Positions 1-6,916 of a stretch of DNA of 23,097 nucleotides are shown here, in pieces. Origin of the DNA: Indioceanicola sp046045995 (GTDB lineage Bacteria > Pseudomonadota > Alphaproteobacteria > Azospirillales > Azospirillaceae). The notes beneath the pieces were generated by a model that searched no databases, was not told the origin of the DNA, and saw nothing but the letters and a program-made list of their open reading frames with translations. A program made the position numbers and the translations under genes. The stretch is taken from positions 1 to 23,097 of the forward strand of contig JBJOKR010000054.1 of the NCBI GenBank assembly GCA_046045995.1, given 5' to 3'. The first letter of the stretch is position 1, and each line of letters starts with the position of its first letter.

Positions 1-129
1 CGGCGCTCCAAACAAGGGCACCGGCGAGGGAATCACAACCGAGTCAATGCCTTCAACCCCTTCCCATATCCCCTTGATCCGACTCAGCACCTTCCCGGAC
101 GGACACTTACACCCTCCCTATCCACACTT

Positions 130-165
130 GAGCCGGGACCCGCAAAGGCCCCGGCTCTTTTCTTT
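130..165 (+). terminator. Rho-independent terminator of a gene left of the window
   Basis: An 11-bp stem with one mismatch pairs GAGCCGGGACC (130-140) with GGCCCCGGCTC (147-157). The loop is six bases and a T-rich run TTTTCTTTT follows. The T run lies on the + side only, so it ends a + strand transcript entering from the left. No protein tail could be recognised in bases 1-129. Confidence 0.75.
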
Positions 166-228
166 TGCCGACCCATGGGGCGGGCGGTTAGCTTTGGCGC
201 CCACCCTTCCATGCCCGGGGGAATTTCC

Positions 229-597
229 GTGAAGGAACTGCGCTGCATCGTCTTCACCGACCGCGAGGTGGTCGCCGCGATCACGGACCGTCGGCGTCGG
301 ATCAATGAGCCGCTGCCCCCGGGCGGATTCCAGTCGGTTGCCCTGTCGGGGGAGAATGGGGATGTGTCCCTCTCCCTCGCTTCCGCGGAAGGAACAGTCA
401 CAGCGATCGGGGAACAGGAACTCCAGGCCGCCCTGGTTGCCTACTGCATGGCCAAAAACATCCCCCTGCCTGTGGATGCCGAAAAGATCGTTCACCTGAT
501 CAAGGGTCGCTGTACCCTGATGGTGACGATGAACTTCCACAAGGGTGCGCGCCTGATCGCTGCCCGCATGGGCGTAGAAGGGGGGGACGACGAATAA
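229..597 (+). CDS. Conserved-looking small hypothetical protein, 122 aa
   Basis: Not recognised. The frame is open further upstream, but that stretch runs through a transcription terminator, so the gene must start after it. The GTG at 229 has a purine-rich GGGGGA six bases ahead. ATGs at 175 and 211 are possible but have poorer ribosome sites. The protein is soluble, with no signal peptide or membrane segment. It begins KELRCIVFTDREV and has a central region rich in small and hydrophobic residues (YCMAKNIPLPVDAEKIVHLI), then a positively charged end (HKGARLIAARMG). It is an isolated gene bracketed by two terminator hairpins, so it is probably monocistronic. Coding is supported by composition and by this bracketing; the function is unknown. 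Confidence 0.6.
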   Translation: MKELRCIVFTDREVVAAITDRRRRINEPLPPGGFQSVALSGENGDVSLSLASAEGTVTAIGEQELQAALVAYCMAKNIPLPVDAEKIVHLIKGRCTLMVTMNFHKGARLIAARMGVEGGDDE

Positions 598-601
598 TAC
601 C

Positions 602-650
602 AGCCGCCTTTAATCGTGACCGATCAAGGGCGGCTTCGTTTCCCTTAAAC
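602..650 (+). terminator. Rho-independent terminator after the small unknown gene
   Basis: AGCCGCCTTT (602-611) pairs with AAGGGCGGCT (626-635) through ten positions including one G-T pair. TCGTTT follows. It begins five bases after the stop codon of the 229-597 gene, as expected for its terminator. Confidence 0.7.
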
Positions 651-741
651 GCCGGGCGGCCGCTCCGCGGCCTTGGCCGTCGCCGCTCGCGCGGCCCGGC
701 GGGCGCGCGTGGCCGCTAGTCGCAGCCTTCACTCCCTGCCC

Positions 742-999
742 TCAATCCCGGTTTGTCCGGTGGAAGCCGCGGCCCTTCATCGCCCGCCACAGGGTCGCCA
801 GCGCGACGACCGGGATGACGATGATGGCCCCGGTCAGGACATAGGGAACCGCCCAGCCGCCCACATCGCTGGCCAGCCGCCATACCGACTTCACCGCCGC
901 CCAGGCATCGGTCAGCACCGTCTTCGGATCGACGTTGAACCAGGACAGCAGCAGGCCGACGACAAGGCAGGCGAACAGGATGCGCAGGATGAAGGACAT
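742..999 (-). CDS. Small membrane protein with two transmembrane helices (DUF6460-like), 85 aa
   Basis: The protein has a hydrophobic segment at about residues 3-20 (FILRILFACLVVGLLLSWF), a short amphipathic stretch with conserved-looking WFNVDP and VWRLASDVGGW, and a second hydrophobic segment at about 52-68, followed by a basic tail ending RGFHRTNRD. This size and pattern resemble the alphaproteobacterial DUF6460 family; that assignment is from memory and tentative. The ATG at 999 has AAGGGGG eight bases upstream. The gene lies downstream of the tRNA-Arg gene on the same strand, with 70 bases between. It is probably an inner-membrane protein; its role is unknown. Confidence 0.7.
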   Translation of the reverse strand: MSFILRILFACLVVGLLLSWFNVDPKTVLTDAWAAVKSVWRLASDVGGWAVPYVLTGAIIVIPVVALATLWRAMKGRGFHRTNRD

Positions 1000-1069
1000 G
1001 GGTCCGGCCCCCTTGGGCTCCGCACCGGTGACCGGGGCACCGGGCCGGGTCCTGGATGCTTGGAAATAC

Positions 1070-1146
1070 TGGCGCGCCCTACTGGATTCGAACCAGTGAC
1101 CTACCGCTTAGAAGGCGGTTGCTCTATCCGTCTGAGCTAAGGGCGC
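1070..1146 (-). tRNA. tRNA-Arg (anticodon TCT)
   Basis: Read on the minus strand, the 7-bp acceptor stem GCGCCCT/AGGGCGC closes a full cloverleaf. The D stem is GCTC/GAGC. The anticodon stem is ACCGC/GCGGT with loop CTTCTAA, so the anticodon is TCT, reading the AGA codon. The T stem is ACTGG/CCAGT with loop TTCGAAT. The discriminator is G and the CCA end is encoded (1072-1070). AGA is expected to be a rare codon in so GC-rich a genome. Confidence 0.95.
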
Positions 1147-1184
1147 GGGGACTTGCCGGGGACTGTTCCCTCCGCGGAGCCGAA

Positions 1185-1490
1185 TCAGAAGCGGCCGATG
1201 CGGGGGCGGTCGGTCCGGAAATTGTCGGCATAGCTTTTCGGCACGACCCGGCGGGCCTGGGTCTCCGCCACATCGAAGGCCCAGCCCTTCTTCTCGGCGA
1301 AGGCCACTGCCTCCTCCTTGCTTGGGAAACCCAGGCGGACCTGGTTCAGGGTATCTCCCGAAGAGATCCAGCCCATCAGGGGTTCGGGCCGGCGCGGCGT
1401 CTCGATCTCGTACTCCAGAACCCAGTTCTGGGTCTTGGCGCGGCCGGACTGCATCGCGGTCTTGCTCGGCTGATAGATCCTCACCTTCAT
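1185..1490 (-). CDS. NDUFS4-like ETC complex I accessory subunit, 101 aa
   Basis: It begins MKVRIYQPSKTAMQSGRAKT and contains WVLEYE, PEPLMGWISSGDTLNQVRLGF, SKEEAVAFAEKKGWAF and the basic end KSYADNFRTDRP. These are hallmarks of the ETC complex I subunit family (mitochondrial NDUFS4, the 18-kDa AQDQ subunit). In alphaproteobacteria this protein is an accessory subunit at the NADH-oxidising arm of NADH:ubiquinone oxidoreductase, on the cytoplasmic side of the membrane. The length matches the bacterial family. A TTG at 1511 would add seven residues, but family members usually begin at MKVRIYQP, so I place the start at 1490. It sits between two tRNA genes on the same strand, away from the nuo operon, and may be co-transcribed with them. 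Confidence 0.88.
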   Translation of the reverse strand: MKVRIYQPSKTAMQSGRAKTQNWVLEYEIETPRRPEPLMGWISSGDTLNQVRLGFPSKEEAVAFAEKKGWAFDVAETQARRVVPKSYADNFRTDRPRIGRF

Positions 1491-1528
1491 GACCAACCCG
1501 TCTTTCCGCAACTGAGAACCCGAGGAAT

Positions 1529-1605
1529 TGGTCGGAGCGCCCGGATTCGAACCGGGGGCCCTCTGCTCCCAAAGCAGATGCGCTACCTGGCTGCGCTACG
1601 CTCCG
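1529..1605 (-). tRNA. tRNA-Pro (anticodon TGG)
   Basis: Minus-strand cloverleaf: acceptor CGGAGCG/CGCTCCG, D stem GCGC/GCGC, anticodon stem TCTGC/GCAGA with loop TTTGGGA (anticodon TGG, reading CCA and other proline codons), and T stem CCCGG/CCGGG with loop TTCGAAT. The discriminator is A and CCA is encoded at 1531-1529. Confidence 0.95.
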
Positions 1606-1684
1606 ACCGGAACCGAGGAGATACACCAGGATGCTTGCGGGCGGCAAGCCTGCCGGTTGCGGACATCCGTTTTGGCTGTCACAC

Positions 1685-2587
1685 CTACGGTGCTGCGCGG
1701 CGCAGGCCCAACCAATTGCGGGGCGCCATAACCAGCAGATTGCCGCCTACAGCGAGGCTCAAGCCCAGCACCGCCAGCGGTGTCCAGGTGAACCCCTCGA
1801 ACAGGGTGGAGATGATCAGGGCGATGATCGGCACCATCACCGCCACATAGCCGGCCCGGTCCGGCCCGATCCGGCCCAGCAGGGTGAAATAGGACAGGAA
1901 CGCCGCAACGGAGCCGAAGACCGCCAGATACAGCAGCGACAGGATATAGGGGGCGCGCGCATCGAAAGTGAATTCCGCCCCCCGGGCAAAGGCCGTCAGT
2001 GCGGTCAGCGCCGCCCCCAGCAGCATGCCCCAGGCGGTAGCCGGGATCAGAGGCACATTGGCCTTGCGCGCCTTCGCCACCGCCATGTTCCCGGCGGAAG
2101 CGAACCAGTTGCCCAGCATGATGATGCCCAGCCCCAGGGCCGCCGCCCCGCCCAGCCCTTCCACCGTGATACTGGGCAGGAACAGCAGCAGCACGCCCAG
2201 CACCCCGATACTCCCCCCCGCCAACACCCGCGGCTTGACCGGATGACCCAGGAAGATCCGCGCGTTCAGCACGTTCATAACGCTGAGGGCGGAGCCCGCG
2301 ACCGCAACCAGCCCGGACGGGATCAAACCCGTTGCGGCGTAGGAGCAAAGGTAGGACAGGCAGAAGCTGAAGATGCCGGTCAGCACGACACCGACCCATG
2401 CCTCCCGCCCCGGGACCAGGCGCTGGCCTGTGATGGCCAGCCATCCCAGCAGCAGGGCCCCGGCGATGGTGAAGCGATAGGCGATGGAAACGGCGGGATC
2501 GACGACGCCCAGCTGGAAGGTGATGCCGTACCAGGTCGATCCCCAGATCAGGATGGCGGTGGCATACAGAAGGGCATTGCTGGACAT
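1685..2587 (-). CDS. EamA-family (drug/metabolite transporter) permease, 300 aa
   Basis: A membrane protein with about ten hydrophobic helices, made of two EamA repeats. The first repeat opens ALLYATAILIWGSTWYGI, the typical start of this family, and has AYRFTIAGALLLGWLAITG. The second has YILSLLYLAVFGSVAAFLSYF and the conserved end PIIALIISTLFEGFTWTPLAVLG followed by a last helix. Family members export small metabolites or amino acids across the inner membrane; the substrate cannot be read from sequence. The ATG at 2587 puts the protein start right at the first helix; the ATG at 2602 would add only MSPRP. It is divergent from the methyltransferase at 2717, sharing a 129-base intergenic region. 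Confidence 0.88.
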   Translation of the reverse strand: MSSNALLYATAILIWGSTWYGITFQLGVVDPAVSIAYRFTIAGALLLGWLAITGQRLVPGREAWVGVVLTGIFSFCLSYLCSYAATGLIPSGLVAVAGSALSVMNVLNARIFLGHPVKPRVLAGGSIGVLGVLLLFLPSITVEGLGGAAALGLGIIMLGNWFASAGNMAVAKARKANVPLIPATAWGMLLGAALTALTAFARGAEFTFDARAPYILSLLYLAVFGSVAAFLSYFTLLGRIGPDRAGYVAVMVPIIALIISTLFEGFTWTPLAVLGLSLAVGGNLLVMAPRNWLGLRRAAP

Positions 2588-2647
2588 GGGACGCGGGCTC
2601 AAGCGATATCGGCGGGCCGAACCCTAGTCCCGCGCCGACCGGCGGCG

Positions 2648-2702
2648 CCATGCAATTGTTGTTGCGGTGACAAGTTCCAGGTACCGGGCTCCATGCAACA
2701 AC
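2648..2702 (+). repeat. Inverted and direct repeats just upstream of the methyltransferase ribosome site
   Basis: GTTGTTGC (2658-2665) is the exact reverse complement of GCAACAAC (2695-2702). CCATGCAA occurs twice as a direct repeat (2648-2655 and 2691-2698). The right arm ends immediately before the Shine-Dalgarno run GGGGGAAG (2703-2709). They could be an operator in the divergent promoter region or a hairpin in the mRNA leader; the sequence alone does not decide. Confidence 0.35.
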
Positions 2703-2716
2703 GGGGGAAGACCGCC

Positions 2717-3388
2717 ATGTCCACGCGCACCATCGGCCTGAGCGATACACTGCACCGCTATCTCCTATCCGTCTCCGTCCGGGAGCATCCTGTGCAGGCT
2801 TCCCTGCGGGAGGTGACGGCCGCCCTGGGCGGGCCAGCCCGCATGCAGATATCCCCCGAACAGGGACAGTTCATGGGGCTTCTGGTCAGGATGCTGGGTG
2901 CCCGCCGGATCGTGGAGGTGGGAACCTTCACCGGTTATTCCGCGCTGTCCATGACGCTCGCCCTGCCCGCGGACGGTCAGATCACCTGCTGCGACGTCAG
3001 TGAGGAATGGACCGCCATCGCCCGTGACCATTGGGCCCGGGCAGGGGTGTCGGACCGGATCGACCTGCGCATCGCCCCGGCGCTCCAGACCCTGGACGAC
3101 CTTCTGGAGGCTGGGGCGGCCGGAACCATCGACATGGCCTTCATCGACGCGGACAAGACGAATTACGACGGCTATTTCGAGCACTGCCTGCGCCTGGTCC
3201 GTCCGGGCGGGTTGATCGCCATCGACAATACCCTGTGGGGCGGCAGCGTCGCCGATCCCGCCGATGACCGGCCGGATACGGTGGCGCTGAAGGCCCTGAA
3301 CGCCAAATTGGCGGCGGATGAGCGCATCACGGTCAGCCTGCTGCCCATCGGGGACGGTCTGACCCTGGCGCTGAAGCGACATCCTTGA
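2717..3388 (+). CDS. Class I SAM-dependent O-methyltransferase (COMT/CCoAOMT-like), 223 aa
   Basis: It transfers a methyl group from S-adenosylmethionine to a hydroxyl of a small substrate. Motif I is VEVGTFTGYSALSMTLALP (about residues 66-84). The metal-binding region is FIDADKTNYDGYFE (142-155), then LVRPGGLIAIDNTLWGGSV (160-178), giving D144, D170 and N171 as likely divalent-metal ligands, as in the cation-dependent catechol and caffeoyl-CoA methyltransferase family. The length matches bacterial members. The frame is open far upstream, but that part is antisense to the EamA gene and has no family similarity. The ATG at 2717 has GGGGGAAG seven bases ahead. It is a single gene, convergent with the next gene at 3423. 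The natural substrate is unknown. Confidence 0.92.
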   Translation: MSTRTIGLSDTLHRYLLSVSVREHPVQASLREVTAALGGPARMQISPEQGQFMGLLVRMLGARRIVEVGTFTGYSALSMTLALPADGQITCCDVSEEWTAIARDHWARAGVSDRIDLRIAPALQTLDDLLEAGAAGTIDMAFIDADKTNYDGYFEHCLRLVRPGGLIAIDNTLWGGSVADPADDRPDTVALKALNAKLAADERITVSLLPIGDGLTLALKRHP

Positions 3389-3422
3389 TGACTGGCAAAG
3401 ACGACGGGCCCCCGCCCCCGCG

Positions 3423-4181
3423 TCAGAGATCGGTCTCCAGGATATGGGGCGCGCCTTCCAGGGTCTGGAGCGCGTGGATGTAGCTGGCGACCTTTTGCGC
3501 CGTGTCTGTGTTCAGATCCAGCAGTCGCCGAAGCTCCGCTCCCAGCTTCGCTGCCGCCTCGATCCGGGCTTGCTCCTCCGCGGACGGGGAGCGCAGGACC
3601 GGTCGCCCCGCCAGGTCCACCGGCGGCAAGGTCGCCGCGGACGGTGTCGGCAGCTCCGTAGCGACCAAGATGGCATGGCTGTGGCCGGTGGCCGGCAGTT
3701 CCACCGGCGCTGCGGTGGTGACAACCACGGCGGGGGACAGACCGCCATGTCCTGCCGCCGATGGGACGGTGCCTGGCCCATGGGCCGGGGTAGCATGCGC
3801 CGATCCGCCCGGGGAACCGGACCCGTGCCCATGGCTGCCTGTGGACGGGGTCCCCGAAACGGCGGACAGGGCCGGTCCGGCAAGGCGCTGTGACGCGGTG
3901 GGCTGCGAGGGGGTGGTTGATGCGGGCAGCGGACCCGTGGCCCCCGATGCCGCCAGGGAGGCGCGGATCCGGGCCTTGTCGTCGGCCGACAGGCCCGGCA
4001 TGTCCTCCACCTCCACCATCAGCAGGTCGAGCAGGGCCCGGCGGCGCTTGCGGCGGCCGGTTCCGGTTTCATGTCGGGAGGGTCGGTCACCGACGCTGGA
4101 CACCGCGGTCACACCGTCCCCACGCTCCGGCACCTGGGCCGGGGGCGGCGGTATGACCAGATCGGGGCGCAGCAACGGCAT
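3423..4181 (-). CDS. Pro/Ala-rich low-complexity protein of unknown function, 252 aa
   Basis: Not recognised. There are three visible parts. Residues 1-60 carry a proline run (PPPPAQ), a strongly basic cluster (RRKRRR, 43-48) and a predicted helix (ALLDLLMVEVEDMPGLSADDKARIRASL). Residues 80-200 are low complexity, rich in Ala, Pro, Ser, Thr, Gly and His (SGTPSTGSHGHGSGSPGG). Residues 200-252 form a second helical part (AEEQARIEAAAKLGAELRRLLDLN). So two short helical ends are joined by a disordered linker. There is no signal peptide or membrane segment. The ATG at 4181 is chosen because GGGGAGG precedes it by six bases; the ATG at 4196 would place that site inside the gene. It is convergent with the methyltransferase and 69 bases downstream of the DUF192 gene on the same strand. 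Confidence 0.6.
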   Translation of the reverse strand: MPLLRPDLVIPPPPAQVPERGDGVTAVSSVGDRPSRHETGTGRRKRRRALLDLLMVEVEDMPGLSADDKARIRASLAASGATGPLPASTTPSQPTASQRLAGPALSAVSGTPSTGSHGHGSGSPGGSAHATPAHGPGTVPSAAGHGGLSPAVVVTTAAPVELPATGHSHAILVATELPTPSAATLPPVDLAGRPVLRSPSAEEQARIEAAAKLGAELRRLLDLNTDTAQKVASYIHALQTLEGAPHILETDL

Positions 4182-4250
4182 GATAGACCTCCCCACATTG
4201 GGGATGGTGACCCGGAATCTTTAGATCGCCAAGGGAAAAATACGGCATTT

Positions 4251-4706
4251 CTACCGGGAGGCCGTGCCGAAATGCGGATGCACCACCAGATCACCCGCAC
4301 GGATGCCCAGTTTCGCGGATAGTCCGCCCTGGATCTCCAATACCGCCGTCCCCTCCCCGTGGGAGGCAACCGGCGTCAGGTCATGAGGCTTGGCCGTTTC
4401 GATGTTCAGGATGCGGCCGTTGGCGCCGATGAAGATCATGTCCAGCGGGATCAGGGTGTTCTTCATCCAGAAGGCCAGAGGCTGCGGCGCATCATAGGGG
4501 AAAAGCATCCCCGCCTCCGGCGCCAAGCTTTCCCGGAACATCAATCCGCGCTGCTGTTCCGCCAGGCTGCGGGCGATTTCCACGGTGAAGACATGCTCCG
4601 CCCCGCCGGCGGTGCGGATCGTCACGCGCCCCTGCTCCATCGCCGCCAGGGCGGGTGCTGCCAACAGGAACAGGACAAGCGGGATCAGGGATAGAAGGCG
4701 GCGCAT
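4251..4706 (-). CDS. Secreted DUF192-family protein, 151 aa
   Basis: It has a signal peptide (MRRLLSLIPLVLFLLAAPALA) with probable cleavage near residue 21. The mature part is a DUF192 domain: RSLAEQQRGLMFRESL, then GMLFPYDAPQPLAFWMKNT (66-84), then IPLDMIFIGANGRILNIE and the end GLSAKLGIRAGDLVVH. The family is small, periplasmic or exported in many bacteria, and its biochemical function is not established. GGGGAGGA lies close before the ATG at 4706, supporting the start. It is on the same strand as the downstream Pro/Ala-rich gene and 49 bases downstream of the deacetylase gene, so the three may be one transcript. Confidence 0.9.
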   Translation of the reverse strand: MRRLLSLIPLVLFLLAAPALAAMEQGRVTIRTAGGAEHVFTVEIARSLAEQQRGLMFRESLAPEAGMLFPYDAPQPLAFWMKNTLIPLDMIFIGANGRILNIETAKPHDLTPVASHGEGTAVLEIQGGLSAKLGIRAGDLVVHPHFGTASR

Positions 4707-4755
4707 GGATCCTCCCCGGCGGGCGGCCGATCCCCTACCCTAGCGCCATCGCGGT

Positions 4756-5940
4756 TCAGGATGCCAGTACCTCTGCCGCGATGCGGCGGATCTCCTCCCG
4801 CACCGGGCCGTCACGGGGGGGGTCGGCGATGGTGGTGAACCAGTGTTCGGGCGGGTTGCGGCCTTCCCGCCGGTTCCAGGTCAGGCCGCGCAGCACCATC
4901 TCCGCCGCCGGGGTTGGCGGCACCGTCGGGTCATGGCCGCACAGGGTGGCCCAGATTCCGGCCCAGCAGCGGCCGACGGACCACGGATTATACCCCCCGC
5001 CGCCCAGCACCAAGGTGCGCGGCGCCACCTCCGCCAGATCCGCCACCGCCCGCCACAGGGCCCGGTTGGAAAGCTCCAACCGGCTCAACGGATCATCGGC
5101 CAGGGCATCGGCCCCGGCCTGGACCACCATCGCCTCCGCCCCGAATCCGGTCACCAGCGGCAGCACCGCCCGCTCCATCAGGAAATCCAGCTCACTGTCG
5201 TTGAAACCGGCGGGAACCGGCAGGTTGCGGGCGGCCCCGCCCGCCCTGTCCCCCACCTTACCGGTGAAGGGCCAGCGCGCCCCTTCGTGGATGGAGATGG
5301 TGAGCACCCGGTCATCGTCGTGGAAGGCGTCCTGCACCCCGTCCCCGTGATGGGCATCCAGATCCACGTAGCAGATGCGGGACAGGCCCCGGTCCAGCAG
5401 GCGCAGGATGGCCAGGACCGGGTCATTGAAATAGCAGAAACCGCTGGCCCGGTCCGGCCGCCCGTGATGGGTGCCGCCCGCCGGGCTGTAGACGACCCCG
5501 CCCTCCGCCAGCAGATCCGCCGCCAGGAGGGAGGCACCGGCCGCCGTCGCCGGGCGGCGGAACATCTCCCCGAATACCGGATTCTCCAACTTGCCCAGGT
5601 TGAACCGGGCGGCTGTTTCCGGATCCACCCGCTGCTCCGCCTCCGCCCGGATCAGGGCGGCGATGTAATCCGGATGGTGGAACCGGGCCAACTGGTCGGG
5701 CGTGGCCATCGGGCTGTCGACGTAATCCCCCGGGGCCAGCCAGCCCATGGCCCGGGCCAGGTCCGTCGCGGTGGAAACCCGTGGGATCGACAGGGGATGC
5801 TTCGGGCCATAGACCGACCGGCGATAGATCTCGCCTCCCAGGAAGACCGGGTGCAGGCGGGGATCGGGCAGCCCTGCGGGCCGGTCGGCGGGGGCAAGGG
5901 TTGGGGCGTCGGCGGAAGCGATAGCGGATGCGTCGGACAT
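4756..5940 (-). CDS. acuC: Histone deacetylase-fold amidohydrolase, AcuC-like, 394 aa
   Basis: A class I-type zinc deacetylase. The catalytic histidine pair is in GGTHHGRPDRASGFCYFND (H158, H159). The zinc ligands are D195 and H197 in YVDLDAHHGDGVQDAF and D278 in QAGADALADDPL. The transition-state tyrosine is Y317 in LGGGGYNPW. The residue set is complete, so the enzyme should be active. Bacterial relatives remove acetyl groups from proteins (AcuC on acetyl-CoA synthetase) or act on acetylated polyamines. The N-terminal context LGGEIYRRSVYGPKHPLSIPR fits AcuC better than the polyamine group. The ATG at 5940 begins a short Ala-rich lead of about 25 residues before the domain. It is divergent from the thiamine-precursor ABC operon. 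The symbol is assigned by similarity only. Confidence 0.85.
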   Translation of the reverse strand: MSDASAIASADAPTLAPADRPAGLPDPRLHPVFLGGEIYRRSVYGPKHPLSIPRVSTATDLARAMGWLAPGDYVDSPMATPDQLARFHHPDYIAALIRAEAEQRVDPETAARFNLGKLENPVFGEMFRRPATAAGASLLAADLLAEGGVVYSPAGGTHHGRPDRASGFCYFNDPVLAILRLLDRGLSRICYVDLDAHHGDGVQDAFHDDDRVLTISIHEGARWPFTGKVGDRAGGAARNLPVPAGFNDSELDFLMERAVLPLVTGFGAEAMVVQAGADALADDPLSRLELSNRALWRAVADLAEVAPRTLVLGGGGYNPWSVGRCWAGIWATLCGHDPTVPPTPAAEMVLRGLTWNRREGRNPPEHWFTTIADPPRDGPVREEIRRIAAEVLAS

Positions 5941-5994
5941 GGTCGGTGACCTGGGGCGCGATCCCCGCCCGGTCAATGGCCTTGGGCTGAAGTC

Positions 5995-6023
5995 TTGCGT
6001 GCCCGTCGCGGCTTTGTCATAGA
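5995..6023 (+). promoter_or_regulatory. Candidate promoter of the riboswitch-controlled ABC operon
   Basis: TTGCGT (5995-6000) and CATAGA (6018-6023) are separated by 17 bases. Transcription would begin around 6030, just before the riboswitch P1 stem. The -10 match is weak, so position is the main argument. Confidence 0.4.
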
Positions 6024-6035
6024 CTGACGCCCCGT

Positions 6036-6139
6036 CACTGGGGGGAGCCGGCTGTCGGCTGAGAGGTTCCGTCGCGCCGCCCGGCGTAGCGGGACGACCC
6101 CTGGAACCTGATCCGGTTCGGACCGGCGTAGGGACAGTG
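6036..6139 (+). ncRNA. TPP riboswitch (THI element)
   Basis: The conserved core is present: GGCTGAGAGG (6057-6066), ACCCCTGGAACCTGATCCGG (about 6097-6116) and GCGTAGGGA (6126-6134). The P1 stem is closed by CACTG (6036-6040) and CAGTG (6135-6139). It senses thiamine pyrophosphate and should switch off the downstream operon when TPP is plentiful. The conserved GTAGGGA lies eight bases before the ATG at 6143 and is the only Shine-Dalgarno-like sequence there. Ligand-stabilised P1 would therefore hide the ribosome site directly, with no separate expression platform. Confidence 0.93.
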
Positions 6140-6142
6140 CGC

Positions 6143-6916
6143 ATGACCCCACCCCCGGCGGGCCTTCCGGTCCCCGTTTCCAACTTGGCTGCCCCCACGC
6201 TCCGCCTCCGCGGGGCCGGCCTGCGCTTCGGCGGCCGGGTGCTGTTCGACGGGCTGGACCTGGACCTGCCGGGCGGCACCTGGACCTGCCTGCTGGGGCC
6301 CAGCGGTGTGGGCAAAAGCACCCTGCTGCGTATGATCGCCGGCCTGGCCGATGTCTCCCCCGGGACGGAGATCGCGGCGGCGGACGGGGCCCCGCTGCCG
6401 GGCCGCATCGCCTGGATGGGGCAGCAGGATCTGCTGATGCCCTGGCTGACGGTGCTGGAGAATGTGACCCTGGGCGCGCGCCTGCGCCGGGAACGGCCCG
6501 ATGCCGCCCGGGCCCGGGATCTGCTGGCCCGGGTGGGCCTTGCCGACCGCGCGGGGGAGCGACCGGATCGCCTGTCCGGCGGTATGCGCCAGCGGGTCGC
6601 CCTGGCGCGGACGCTGATGGAAGACCGGCCCCTTGTCCTGATGGACGAACCCTTCTCCGCCCTGGATGCGCTGACCCGACTGCGGCTTCAGGATCTGGCC
6701 GGGACCCTGCTGGCCGGGCGCACGGTGCTGCTGGTCACCCATGACCCGATGGAGGCGCTGCGCCTGGGCGACCGGGTGCTGGTGATGACCGGGGCGCCCG
6801 CCCGCCTGTCCGCCCCCCTGGTCCCGGTGGGATCGCCGCCCCGGCGCCCCGATGATCCCAGCCTGCTGGCAAGCCAGGGCGAGTTGCTGGCAGCCTTGGC
6901 CGGGGGTGGGGCATGA
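6143..6916 (+). CDS. thiZ: ABC transporter ATPase for thiamine pyrimidine precursor (ThiZ-like), 257 aa
   Basis: The energising subunit. Walker A is GPSGVGKS (52-59), the signature is LSGGMRQRVALAR (144-156), Walker B is LVLMDEPFSALD (164-175), and the switch histidine is in LLVTHDPMEAL. The size matches the nitrate/taurine/HMP (NMT1-associated) ATPase family. The thiamine-related assignment rests on the TPP riboswitch directly upstream and the THI5-like binding protein two genes downstream. The ATG at 6143 is preferred over the GTG at 6137 because the GTG lies inside the riboswitch P1 stem. The stop overlaps the next start by four bases (ATGA at 6913), so translation is coupled. Confidence 0.9.
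   Translation: MTPPPAGLPVPVSNLAAPTLRLRGAGLRFGGRVLFDGLDLDLPGGTWTCLLGPSGVGKSTLLRMIAGLADVSPGTEIAAADGAPLPGRIAWMGQQDLLMPWLTVLENVTLGARLRRERPDAARARDLLARVGLADRAGERPDRLSGGMRQRVALARTLMEDRPLVLMDEPFSALDALTRLRLQDLAGTLLAGRTVLLVTHDPMEALRLGDRVLVMTGAPARLSAPLVPVGSPPRRPDDPSLLASQGELLAALAGGGA

Noticed and set aside
1..129. Possible tail of a gene entering from the left
   Set aside because: All three plus-strand frames give short, unrecognisable peptides. Only the terminator at 130-165 shows that a transcript comes in.
657..716. Cluster of GC-rich palindromes (GGCCGC/GCGGCC) between the first unknown gene and the small membrane protein
   Set aside because: No T run on either side and such palindromes are frequent at this base composition, so neither a terminator nor a repeat element is supported.
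1070..1605. The two tRNA genes as integration sites of a mobile element
   Set aside because: No integrase, no repeated tRNA 3' end and no change in base composition is seen nearby.
1631..2716. Upstream extension of the methyltransferase reading frame
   Set aside because: It is antisense to the EamA gene, has no family similarity, and the ATG at 2717 has a strong ribosome site.
5941..6408. Upstream extension of the deacetylase frame across the riboswitch
   Set aside because: It would run antisense through the TPP riboswitch and the ATPase gene. The AcuC-like domain begins after 5940.
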